Below are positions 25,414-33,120 of a stretch of DNA of 53,557 bases, piece after piece. Within the stretch, counting starts at the first letter, position 1, and each line of letters opens with the position of its first letter. This DNA is from Methylobacterium sp. J-070 (GTDB taxonomy: Bacteria > Pseudomonadota > Alphaproteobacteria > Rhizobiales > Beijerinckiaceae). The stretch lies in the NCBI RefSeq assembly GCF_022829385.1, contig NZ_JAKSXX010000129.1, forward strand, positions 1 to 53,557, in the 5' to 3' direction. The notes below the pieces were generated by a model, which was not told the origin of the DNA, searched no databases, and was given only the letters and a program-made list of their open reading frames with translations. The position numbers were made by a program, and so were the translations under genes.

Positions 25414-26535
25414 ATGCGCAACAACATTCCCGCCCGCGTCGGCATGTCGGTCGAGGAGGTCGACACCCCATGCCTGATGGTCGATCTCGACGCGTTCGAG
25501 CGCAACGTGGAGACGCTCGGCAGCTTCATGAAGGCGCACGGCCTGCGCCACCGGGCGCACGCCAAGACCCACAAGTCGTCCGACATCGCGGTGGTGCAGA
25601 TCGAGCGGGGCGGTGCCTGCGGCGTCTGCTGCCAGAAGGTCAGCGAGGCCGAGGCGCTGGTGAGCGCCGGCATCCGCGACGTGCTGGTCTCCAACCAAGT
25701 GGTCGCGCCCCAGAAGATCGATCGCCTGGCCGCGCTGGCCACGCGGGCCCGGGTGCTGGTCTGCGTCGACGACCTCGGCAATGTCGACGACCTGTCGGCG
25801 GCGGCCGTGAGGTACGGCGTCACCCTCGAATGCCTCGTGGAGATCGATGTCGGCGCCGGCCGCTGCGGCGTCGCCCCGGGGGAGCCCGCCGTGGCGATCG
25901 CCAGGAAGATCGCGGCGGCGCCGGGGCTGACCTTCGCGGGGCTTCAGGCCTACCAGGGCAAGGCCCAGCACGTGCGCGACTACGGGGAGCGCCAGGCCCT
26001 GATCCAGGCGGCGATCGACGACACCCGCCGCACCGTCGACCTCCTGAAGGCCGAAGGCCTGACCTGCGCCATCGTGGCGGGCGCCGGCACCGGCAGCTTC
26101 GCCCTGGAGGGCGGCAGCGGCGTCTACAACGAGCTGCAATGCGGCTCGTACATCTTCATGGACGCCGACTATCAGCGGGTGAAGGACGAGGCCGGCCGGC
26201 CGATCGCGGAGTTCGAGAACAGCCTGTTCATCTACACGGCGATCATGAGCAAGGCGAAGGCGGATGTCGCGATCTGCGACGCCGGCCTGAAGGCCCAGAG
26301 CATCGACAGCGGCCTGCCGGTGGTGTTCGGCCGGGACGACGTGGAATACATCAAGTGCTCGGACGAGCACGGGGTGATCAGCGATCCGGGCAACGTGCTC
26401 AAGCTCAACGACCGCCTGAAGCTGATCCCCGGCCATTGCGACCCGACGGTCAACGTCTACGACTGGTACGTCGGCGTGCGGAACGGCCGGGTCGAGGCGG
26501 TCTGGCCGGTCACCGCCCGCGGCATGACGCTGTAG
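25414..26535 (+). CDS. bhcC: DSD1-family PLP aldolase, BhcC-like (3-hydroxy-D-aspartate aldolase)
   Basis: This 373-aa alanine-racemase-fold PLP enzyme matches the D-threonine / 3-hydroxy-D-aspartate aldolase family. Lys51 in HRAHAKTHKSSDIA is the likely PLP lysine. The metal site is His and Asp in LIPGHCDPTVN. The blocks NELQCGSYIFMDADYQRV, DAGLKAQSIDSGLPVVFGRDDVEYIKCSDEHGV and VYDWYVGVRNGRVEAVWPVTARG are, from memory, strikingly close to BhcC of Paracoccus, which condenses glycine and glyoxylate. GGAG precedes the start. D-threonine aldolase is the main alternative. Confidence 0.85.
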   Translation: MRNNIPARVGMSVEEVDTPCLMVDLDAFERNVETLGSFMKAHGLRHRAHAKTHKSSDIAVVQIERGGACGVCCQKVSEAEALVSAGIRDVLVSNQVVAPQKIDRLAALATRARVLVCVDDLGNVDDLSAAAVRYGVTLECLVEIDVGAGRCGVAPGEPAVAIARKIAAAPGLTFAGLQAYQGKAQHVRDYGERQALIQAAIDDTRRTVDLLKAEGLTCAIVAGAGTGSFALEGGSGVYNELQCGSYIFMDADYQRVKDEAGRPIAEFENSLFIYTAIMSKAKADVAICDAGLKAQSIDSGLPVVFGRDDVEYIKCSDEHGVISDPGNVLKLNDRLKLIPGHCDPTVNVYDWYVGVRNGRVEAVWPVTARGMTL

Positions 26536-26589
26536 CGGGTTTCCGAAGGGCCCGCCCTTTCGAAACCCTGAGTCCGGAGGTCTCACGTC

Positions 26590-27528
26590 ATGCGCTTCAT
26601 CTCGGAAGAGGAATCCGCCGCCCTGGTCGACCACGCCCTGGCGTTCGCGGCGGCCCGCGAGGCGCTGGTCGCGGCCGTCGACCTGCGCACCACCCTGTTC
26701 CCGGCGGTGCTCGGGCACGGCTCGGAGCCGGCCAACCGGTTCTCGATCAAGTCGGGATCGACGGCCGACTATGCCGGCCTGAAGGTCGGCTCGTTCTGGC
26801 CGGGCAATCCCGACCGGGGCCTGCCGCGGCACAATTCGGTGATCCTGCTGTTCGACCAGGATGTCGGCCGGATCGACACGGTGATCGAGGCGGGCCGCGT
26901 CAACGCCTACCGCACCGCCGCCGCCGACGCGGTGGCGGCGAGCGTGCTGGCCCGCCCCGATTCGACCGTGCTCGCCGTGTTCGGGGCCGGCAACCAGGCG
27001 GAGTTCGAATGCGCGGCGCTCGCCCGGGTGCTGCCGATCAAGACGGTGCTGGTCGTGGCCCGGGATGCCGCCAAGGTCGCGGGCTTCGCCGAGCGCTTTG
27101 CGGGGCAGGGGGCCTCCGGGATCGACGTGCGGGCCGCCGCCGCCCGGGAGGCCTGCGCGGCCGCCGACGTGATCGTCACGGCGACCCCCGCCCGGGCGCC
27201 GCTGTTCGAGGCCGATTGGGTGCGCCCCGGGACGCATGTCGCCGCCATGGGGGCGGATGCCAAGGGCAAGCAGGAGCTGCCCCCCGCCCTGCTGGAGCGG
27301 GCGCGGCTGTTCTGCGATCTGCCCACGCAGTCGCGCACCATCGGCGAGTTCCAGCACGCCTCCGAGGCGGCCCTGGCGGGCCTGCGGGCGATCGGCGACG
27401 TGCTCCGGGCCAGGGAGGCGGGCCGGACCGATCCGGACCAGATCACCGTGTTCGATTCCTCCGGCATCGCCCTGCAGGACCTGACCATCGCCCGGGCGAT
27501 CCTCGCCAAAGCGGATGCGCGCGGGTAG
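26590..27528 (+). CDS. bhcD: Ornithine cyclodeaminase family, BhcD-like iminosuccinate reductase
   Basis: This 312-aa NAD(P)-binding protein of the ornithine cyclodeaminase/mu-crystallin family has FSIKSGSTADYAGLKVGSFWPGNPDRGLPRHNSVILLFD, the Rossmann loop VLAVFGAGNQAEFECAALARVLP, HVAAMGADAKGKQELPPALL and FDSSGIALQDLTIARAIL. The GLKVGSFWPGN and GADAKGKQE wording fits the subgroup that includes BhcD, which reduces iminosuccinate to aspartate (from memory). GGAGG lies just upstream. It follows the aldolase by 54 bp. True ornithine cyclodeaminase or another imine reductase are alternatives. Confidence 0.8.
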   Translation: MRFISEEESAALVDHALAFAAAREALVAAVDLRTTLFPAVLGHGSEPANRFSIKSGSTADYAGLKVGSFWPGNPDRGLPRHNSVILLFDQDVGRIDTVIEAGRVNAYRTAAADAVAASVLARPDSTVLAVFGAGNQAEFECAALARVLPIKTVLVVARDAAKVAGFAERFAGQGASGIDVRAAAAREACAAADVIVTATPARAPLFEADWVRPGTHVAAMGADAKGKQELPPALLERARLFCDLPTQSRTIGEFQHASEAALAGLRAIGDVLRAREAGRTDPDQITVFDSSGIALQDLTIARAILAKADARG

Positions 27529-27576
27529 GGGACGCCGACGCCGGCCCTCCCCCGCCCCGGCGGAGGACAGCGCGGC

Positions 27577-28338
27577 ATGCAGGACAGGCAGATCCGGGTC
27601 ATCGGCATCGGCACGGGGGATCCCGAGCACCTGACCCTCCAGGCGGTGCGGGCGCTCTCCGACGTCGACGCGGTGTTCGTGCTCGACAAGCGCGCCGAGA
27701 CCGCCGACCTCGTGGCGATCCGCCGGCGGATCTGCGCGGCCCACATCGCCAAGCCGCACCGGGTCGTCGCCGTGGCGGACCCGCCCCGGGAGCGCCGCCC
27801 GGCCGCGTACGGCAGCACCGTCGAGGCCTGGCACGCGGCCCGGGCCGAGCGGCTGGAGGCGGCCCTCGCGGCGCATCTCGGGGCCGGGGAGGTGGGGGCG
27901 ATCCTGGCCTGGGGGGACCCGGCCCTGTACGACAGCATCCTGCGCATCCTCGACCGCATCCTGGCCCGGGGGCGCGTTGCGTTCCGGCACAGCGTGGTCC
28001 CTGGCCTGTCCAGCATGCAGGTCCTGGCCGCCCGCCACGGCGTGCCGCTGAACGGCATCGGCGGATCGGTGCTGATCACCACCGGCCGGCGCCTCGCCGC
28101 GGGCTGGCCGCCGGATTCCGACAGCGTCGTGGTGATGCTCGACGGCGACCCGGCCTTCGCGCATCTCGACCCCGACCTGACGATCTTCTGGGGCGCCTAT
28201 CTCGGCGGCCCCGACGAGATCCTGGTCTCGGGCCGGCTGGGCAGCGTGGGCGACGAGATCCGCCGGGTCCGGGCCGAGGCGCGGGCCCGGCACGGCTGGA
28301 TCATGGACATCTATCTGTTGCGGCGGGGCCTGGCGTAA
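27577..28338 (+). CDS. cobF: Precorrin-6A synthase (deacetylating)
   Basis: This 253-aa tetrapyrrole methylase of the aerobic cobalamin pathway contracts the ring and extrudes C20 as acetate after C1 methylation. Visible family parts are IRVIGIGTGDPEHLTLQAVRAL at the N-terminus, GAILAWGDPALYDSILRILDRIL, the SAM loop VVPGLSSMQVLAARHGVPLN, and FWGAYLGGPDEILVSGRL near the end. It starts 48 bp after the cyclodeaminase homologue with a GGAGGAC site, so it may be read from the glycine operon. No other cob genes are in the window. Confidence 0.92.
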   Translation: MQDRQIRVIGIGTGDPEHLTLQAVRALSDVDAVFVLDKRAETADLVAIRRRICAAHIAKPHRVVAVADPPRERRPAAYGSTVEAWHAARAERLEAALAAHLGAGEVGAILAWGDPALYDSILRILDRILARGRVAFRHSVVPGLSSMQVLAARHGVPLNGIGGSVLITTGRRLAAGWPPDSDSVVVMLDGDPAFAHLDPDLTIFWGAYLGGPDEILVSGRLGSVGDEIRRVRAEARARHGWIMDIYLLRRGLA

Positions 28339-28399
28339 GCGTCCCGGCCGTGACCCCGACGCCACGGACAGGGCGCCCCGCGCCGGATAGACCGCCGCC

Positions 28400-30130
28400 A
28401 TGCTGCGCCTGCGGGACTATCAGCGTTCGAGCCTCGACGCCCTCGCGGCCGCCTGGGCGCAGGGCGGGGCCGATGCGGCGGCGTCCGGCCATCTGGTCGT
28501 GCTGCCCACCGGCGCCGGCAAGGCGCTCACCATCGCGGCGCTGGCCCGGGAGACCCTCGCGGACAACCCCCTCGCCCGGGTGGCGATCGTCACGCACAGC
28601 CGCGAGCTGGTCGCGCAGAACTTTTCGGAATTGACCCGCGCCTGGCCGGAGGCGCCGGCCGGGATCTTTTCCGCCGGCCTCGGGCGGCGGGAGGCCCACG
28701 CGCCGGTGCTGGTCTGCGGCATCCAGTCGGTGGCCGACCGGCTCGACGCGGTGGGACCGCGCGACCTCGTGATCGTCGACGAGGCCCACCTGATCCCCCG
28801 CGCCGCCGACACCCGCTACGGCCGGTTCCTGGCGGGCCTGCGGGCGCGCACCCCCGGGATGCGGGTGGCGGGCTTCACCGCGACCCCCTACCGGCTCGAT
28901 TCGGGCCGGCTCGACGAGGGGGCGCACCGGCTGTTTTCCGGCATCGCCTACGAGGCCGACACGTTCGAGCTGATCCGGCGGGGCTTCCTGGCGCCCCTCG
29001 TCTCCAAGGCGACGCTGACCCAGCTCGACGTCTCGGGCGTCGGCCGGCGCGGGGGCGACTACATCCCGGGGGAGCTGGAGGCCGCGGTCAACCGCGACTC
29101 GATCACCCGCGCCGCCGTGGCGGAACTCGCGGATTACGGGCGCGGGCGCCGGGCCTGGCTCGCCTTCTGCGCCGGGCTCGCGCATGCCGAGGCCGTGCGC
29201 GACGCCGTGCGGGCGGAGGGCTATTCCTGCGAGGCCGTCACGGGCGGGACCCCCCGCCGGGAGCGCGACCGGATCGTGGCGGCGTTCCGGGCCGGACAGA
29301 TCCGCTGCCTGACCTCGGTCGGCGTGCTCGGGACCGGCTTCAACGTGCCCGAGGTGGAGCTGGTGGCGCTGCTGCGCCCGACCCGCAGCACCGGGCTCTA
29401 CGTGCAGCAGGTCGGCCGGGCGCTCCGCTGCGCCCCGGGCAAGGCCGACGCGCTGATCCTCGACTATGCCGGGCTGGTGCGGATGCACGGGCCGGTGGAC
29501 GCCGTGACGGTCCGGAGCGCCACGCAGGGGCTCGGCCGGCTGCCCGGCGGGGCAGGGGGGGCGCGGGCCAAGGCCTGCCCCGGCTGCGGCGCCCTGATCG
29601 CCCTCAACGCCTCGACCTGCGAGGCCTGCTGGACCGAGCCGCAAGGGGACGCGGAGATGGACGCGCAGGCCCCCCACGAGGCCGCGGCCGACGACGAGCG
29701 GGCGATCCTCTCGGGCGACCCCGGCAGCCCGGATCCCGACCCGGCCGGCCCTGCCCCGAGGGAATCGGGCCGGGAGGCCTCCTGGGCGGCATCCTGGCGC
29801 CCGGTCACGGCCCTGAGCCTGGAACCCGCGCCGGACGGGCTCGACCTCGTGCTCGGCTGGCGGGACGGCGCCGCGGAGGCGACGTGGCGCGTGCGCCTGC
29901 GGCCCGAGCGGAGCGGTTACGAGCGGGAGAAGGCCGTGTCGTGGTGGCGCGGGCTGGGCGGCGGCCGGGACGCGCCGATGGAGACCGCGGGCTTCCTGGA
30001 GGGTGCCGAGAGCCTGACCCCGCCGGCGGCGATCCGGATCCGGCCGGGCCGGCTGTCGGAGCAGATCGCCTGTCGGGCGGCGGACGGCCGGATCCTCGGC
30101 GACCTGCGCCGCTTGGGCCGCGACGCGTGA
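28400..30130 (+). CDS. Superfamily II DEAD/DEAH-box helicase
   Basis: This 576-aa ATP-dependent nucleic acid helicase has Q-region LRDYQRSSLDAL, Walker A LPTGAGKALT, motif II IVDEAHLIPRA (DEAH), motif III FTATPYRLDSG, and the helicase C domain with TSVGVLGTGFNVPEVELVALLRPTRSTGLYVQQVGRALRCAPGK (motifs V and VI). A four-cysteine zinc segment CPGCGALIALNASTCEAC follows at about residues 392-410, then an acidic linker and a C-terminal domain. The arrangement resembles helicases acting on phage or damaged DNA, but no precise role can be given. It is the last host gene before the transposon. Confidence 0.88.
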   Translation: MLRLRDYQRSSLDALAAAWAQGGADAAASGHLVVLPTGAGKALTIAALARETLADNPLARVAIVTHSRELVAQNFSELTRAWPEAPAGIFSAGLGRREAHAPVLVCGIQSVADRLDAVGPRDLVIVDEAHLIPRAADTRYGRFLAGLRARTPGMRVAGFTATPYRLDSGRLDEGAHRLFSGIAYEADTFELIRRGFLAPLVSKATLTQLDVSGVGRRGGDYIPGELEAAVNRDSITRAAVAELADYGRGRRAWLAFCAGLAHAEAVRDAVRAEGYSCEAVTGGTPRRERDRIVAAFRAGQIRCLTSVGVLGTGFNVPEVELVALLRPTRSTGLYVQQVGRALRCAPGKADALILDYAGLVRMHGPVDAVTVRSATQGLGRLPGGAGGARAKACPGCGALIALNASTCEACWTEPQGDAEMDAQAPHEAAADDERAILSGDPGSPDPDPAGPAPRESGREASWAASWRPVTALSLEPAPDGLDLVLGWRDGAAEATWRVRLRPERSGYEREKAVSWWRGLGGGRDAPMETAGFLEGAESLTPPAAIRIRPGRLSEQIACRAADGRILGDLRRLGRDA

Positions 30131-30371
30131 GCCTGCCGGACGGCCCGCGGTGCCCAGCGGGGAGGGGCCTCGGACCGCCCTCGCCCGATCGGCCGGCCGT
30201 CAAAGGCGGCCCGGCGCGGCCGGCATCGCGCGGGGCCGCCGGGCTCGCCATCACGGACGGCGATCCCAGCCGCCATTCGGCCTGCCGACCCCCCTCACCC
30301 GGCGGGATCCCCGCTCGATGTTCCATAATATATCTTATGCGAATTCCGGATATGTGTCCGGGGTGGCTGTC

Positions 30372-30376
30372 GGCGG
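30372..30376. repeat. Left copy of the 5-bp target-site duplication
   Basis: GGCGG directly precedes the TGT terminus at 30377 and is repeated exactly after the ACA terminus at 41857-41861. The helicase-side flank 30131-30371 contains no gene; it includes an AT-rich patch at 30318-30345 and a small hairpin at 30346-30361. Confidence 0.85.
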
Positions 30377-30428
30377 TGTCGTTCCCAGGGTATTTTGGCA
30401 TGACGCCATGGGTATCCTGACACTGGCT
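30377..30428 (+). repeat. Left transposon end with two TnsB-type sites
   Basis: After the TGT terminus come two direct motifs with the core TnnTGGCA/TGACACTG: GGTATTTTGGCATGAC at about 30389 and GGTATCCTGACACTGG at about 30410, spaced 21 bp. They match the motifs repeated in inverse orientation at the right end and seven more times at 32134-32287. Confidence 0.8.
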
Positions 30429-30456
30429 GGGTCGCCCTCGCCTTCCGAGGCGACCC
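30429..30456 (-). terminator. Hairpin downstream of the 490-aa cargo gene
   Basis: GGGTCGCC at 30429-30436 pairs with GGCGACCC at 30449-30456, extended inward by CTCG/CGAG. It lies 37 bp beyond the stop of the leftward 490-aa gene and just inside the left transposon end, so it probably stops that transcript before it leaves the element. Confidence 0.55.
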
Positions 30457-30492
30457 TGGGCACCGCGGGGGCCAGGGTCGCATCCCGATGGA

Positions 30493-31965
30493 TCAGGACC
30501 GCATCCGGCGCAGGAACGTAAACCGCTTCCTTGAGACGCCGTCCGCTGCGGCCTCGACATGCCGCTCCATCGCCACTGCGATGACCTCGGCCATGGCCAG
30601 CAGCATCTTGTCGAGGGAATGCTCGTCGTCCCGATAGAGGCGTTCGGCGATGCGCTCGACCGTCTCGCAGTTCGGCACCCCGCCGTGGAGCTGGACCCAG
30701 TCCTTGAGAACCATCTCGGCCTTGAAGGGGCGCTCGAAGTCCCAGATCTGGGTTCGCGTCACCGGGCCGAGGAATAGCTCGCAGGTCTCCGGGGTCACGG
30801 GCAGCGTCCGGGTACTCCCGATCCTGTCAGGGTCCCCGTCGTCGGCGGTTGATGCGATCCATCGGGCAAATTCCGGGCACCTCGCCTGCGCGACGCCTTC
30901 CGCTCCGATCCTGAACGGCCCGACGTGGTCGGAGGCGGGCAAGTCGATGAACGGGAAGCCCCGAACCATGATCTCGGCCGGGTCCAGCCAGATGAGCACG
31001 TCATTCAACGGGATCGGCACCCTTGAGCGCGGTCCCCGGACGAGGGCGGTCCATGGCTCAAGGAGGAACCGCGCGGCCACGCGTCCGCCGGGGGCTCCGA
31101 TCAGCGCTAGGCTGATGCCGTAGAGAAGGTCGGCCTCCATGGTCCCGATGGGCCGTGTCCGAACGTCGAAGAGCGAGGAGGGTGATCCCGATGCCTCGCC
31201 CTCCTCCTCAGGGACAGTGCAGGTGACCGAGACCTGGCCGACGACACGCGGGAGTAGGAGGAGGCGGGGCAGGTTTCCGGTCCAGTTCTCTCCAGGGCCC
31301 TCCCCGGCGAAGGCCATCGCATCCAGGTCGGAGTCGTAGGCAAGCGAGGCCCGGTCGCAGGCACCCCATAGCCGCGGCAGGTCGACGATGGTGCCGCCCG
31401 GCCCCATGCGTGGCTTGGAGAAGTAAGCGCCGATCAGGTTGAGGTGCTCGGATATCTCCTCGTAGGCGGTACGTTCGACGACCGGGACGAAGGGCAGGAG
31501 GAAATCGTCCACCGCCTCCGCCAACTCGTCCAGAAGGGCCGGGCGATCCACCGAGGCGCCCTCCTCCGTGGCGAGCCGTGCCGTCTCGACCACCAGCCGG
31601 TGGTAGTGGTTCAGCGACTGGTTGAAGCGGTCATCCCTGAACACCGCGTCCGCACCGAGCCTCAGCTCCGGTTCCGAAAGATGGAAGCCGTGGAAGTTGT
31701 TAGGCGAGGTCGCGACGCCGGCCGCCCGGCAGGCATCCGAAGGCCGCACATCGAGGCGCATCATGATCGCCGTGACGCACCTTGCTGCCTTCGTGGCCTG
31801 GGCCGGTGTGAGCTTACGCTTGATGCCTCCGAGGTCGACCCCGCTTTTGGGCGTGACCATCGCTGCGACCTTCGCCAGGACCTCTCCAGGACGAGACGTA
31901 GCTTCCAAGGCCTTGGCCATCAGGTTGGTCACGGCGGCGCTGGTTCCCTGTTTGCCCATACCCAT
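30493..31965 (-). CDS. Unrecognised 490-aa transposon cargo protein
   Basis: I do not recognise a family. The start at 31965 is well supported by GGAAGGAGGTCC directly upstream. The N-terminus is basic and helical (MGMGKQGTSAAVTNLMAKALEATSRPGEVLAKVAAMV; KRKLTPAQATKAARCVTAIMMRLDVRPSDACRAAGV, which could be a helix-turn-helix at about 50-85). The middle is acidic and helical with many Trp and Leu residues, and the C-terminus ends in basic FTFLRRMRS. There is no Walker motif, membrane segment or obvious nuclease triad. It is read toward the left end, away from tnsA. It may be a transposition accessory or a defence gene; neither can be shown by eye. Confidence 0.8.
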   Translation of the reverse strand: MGMGKQGTSAAVTNLMAKALEATSRPGEVLAKVAAMVTPKSGVDLGGIKRKLTPAQATKAARCVTAIMMRLDVRPSDACRAAGVATSPNNFHGFHLSEPELRLGADAVFRDDRFNQSLNHYHRLVVETARLATEEGASVDRPALLDELAEAVDDFLLPFVPVVERTAYEEISEHLNLIGAYFSKPRMGPGGTIVDLPRLWGACDRASLAYDSDLDAMAFAGEGPGENWTGNLPRLLLLPRVVGQVSVTCTVPEEEGEASGSPSSLFDVRTRPIGTMEADLLYGISLALIGAPGGRVAARFLLEPWTALVRGPRSRVPIPLNDVLIWLDPAEIMVRGFPFIDLPASDHVGPFRIGAEGVAQARCPEFARWIASTADDGDPDRIGSTRTLPVTPETCELFLGPVTRTQIWDFERPFKAEMVLKDWVQLHGGVPNCETVERIAERLYRDDEHSLDKMLLAMAEVIAVAMERHVEAAADGVSRKRFTFLRRMRS

Positions 31966-32133
31966 GGTGGACCTCCTTCCGATGCCGGCGTGGCAACGGA
32001 GCCCAGACTGCCCACCTGCCCGGTCATCCGCGATCTTATCTGAAAGGTCGAGTTCGGATTTTTCGTAGAAGGTCAGGCGTCAATTTTCGCAGAAGTGATA
32101 GGGCTTTGATAGAATAGCACTGGTGCCAAATCC

Positions 32134-32287
32134 TATACTGGCATCGGGTGAGGGGATATTCTGGCACGGTCGCGAAGGGGTAGTTTGGCGTTGTCCGACG
32201 CGCGTAATCTGGCACTGGATCGGACATGTAATCTGGCACTGTACGAGCCGTTTAATCTGGCATGGGCTGTGTCGTAATTCGGCACCG
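32134..32287 (+). repeat. Internal array of seven TnsB-type sites upstream of tnsA
   Basis: Seven direct copies of a motif like GTAATCTGGCACTG start at 32134, 32155, 32180, 32204, 32228, 32251 and 32274, a period of 21-25 bp. They share their core with the terminal sites of this element and have the abutting layout of the Tn7 right end. No TGT terminus precedes the first copy. One oppositely oriented core (GGTGCCAAAT, 32122-32131) abuts it. The array may be a fossil or alternative end, or an operator where TnsB controls the tns genes. Confidence 0.8.
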
Positions 32288-32299
32288 TTCCGGTCACAG

Positions 32300-33120
32300 T
32301 GCCCATGATGTCGATCTAGGAGATGGTTGCACCGAAGCTGGTGCCACGGTCCGACCGCTCGGGAGGTGATGAGGCACCCCTGCCCTCATCTTCCGTTAAC
32401 CATTTCTGGGGATCCGGTCGGCTTCGCCGACCAAGCGGATTGACCGACGCGGCTACGGGCATCATCTCAACGGCTATGACCGAGCTTCACGCCCCGCGCC
32501 TGAAACCGATATCCTGACCGGCCTGGCCGGTCGGTCGAGCGCTTGCGTCGCCCGTTTCCCCCCCAACCCATCGGCGTCCAGGCTTAGACGAGTCCCTCCC
32601 AGCGGAGGGCGAATCAAGCCGCGAACAGGGGCCCAGGGCATATAGCCGCACGATGCCGAAAGGTGTCCGCGACTCGGTTTGGCGGCGAACGGCCTTCGAG
32701 ACAAAAACCTGTCAAGTGCTTGGCGCGGTACCGGAAACGAGTCCCTGGCCCCGCCGAGGCGAACCACTGATTCCTGTTGCGTCGAGCCTCGTGCTCGGCA
32801 TGCTCGTGTCAGTGCCGGCGTGACCGGCGACAGGTTTTGGAGGACCGGCGACCAGCGCCTCGTACAAAAAAGAAGACCCGCGCCGGGGAGGCGCGGGCCG
32901 GTGCAAAGAAGTCAACCGTCAACGGCGTTCCCTTGCAAAGACCCGTCGACAGCCATCCCGATTTCGATGCCCGGCGACGATCGCATCCGACGAGTCGCGA
33001 CGCAAGCGGCGCGTGAGCGATGACGCGCGCCTCCTAGGCCCCTGCCCTCCCCGGCATTGAGCAATCCCGGTCGCGAGACCGAGCCACCGAGGCGCCAGGC
33101 GCCCGCGGGAGTGAGCAGCC
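32300..33120. other. Long noncoding region before tnsA with inverted repeats
   Basis: No convincing gene lies here. It contains a 7-bp-stem hairpin (32416-32422 with 32426-32432) and a distant perfect 10-bp inverted repeat (AAAACCTGTC 32704-32713 with GACAGGTTTT 32829-32838). A terminator for leftward transcription lies at 32877-32897. The tnsA ribosome site GGGAG lies just before 33121. A small RNA is possible but unproven. Confidence 0.45.
32866..32897 (-). terminator. Intrinsic terminator facing leftward inside the noncoding region
   Basis: CCCGCGCC (32877-32884) pairs with GGCGCGGG (32890-32897) around a five-base loop. On the minus strand the stem is followed by TCTTCTTTTTT, a good U-run. 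No annotated leftward gene ends here, so it suggests an unannotated minus-strand transcript from the 32900-33120 side. Confidence 0.6.

Noticed and set aside
24193..28401. 1402-aa leftward reading opposite the glycine operon
   Set aside because: It is an antisense shadow of high-GC codons with low-complexity composition; the forward genes have clear families.
32050..32100. Tn402/Tn5053-like terminal repeat (AATTTTCGCAGAAG-like sequence)
   Set aside because: Similarity is short, there is no matching inverted copy at the right, and the element already has termini with a perfect duplication.
32134..32287. CRISPR array
   Set aside because: The units are 14-bp imperfect cores at 21-25 bp period without conserved repeats plus unique spacers of normal length, and the same core occurs at the transposon ends.
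32123..32308. 61-aa reading with repeated IWH-type segments
   Set aside because: It is only the translation of the TnsB-type repeats; no ribosome site or family.
32801..32820. Further TnsB-type site (CAGTGCCGGCG)
   Set aside because: It lacks the AT-rich half of the motif and stands alone.
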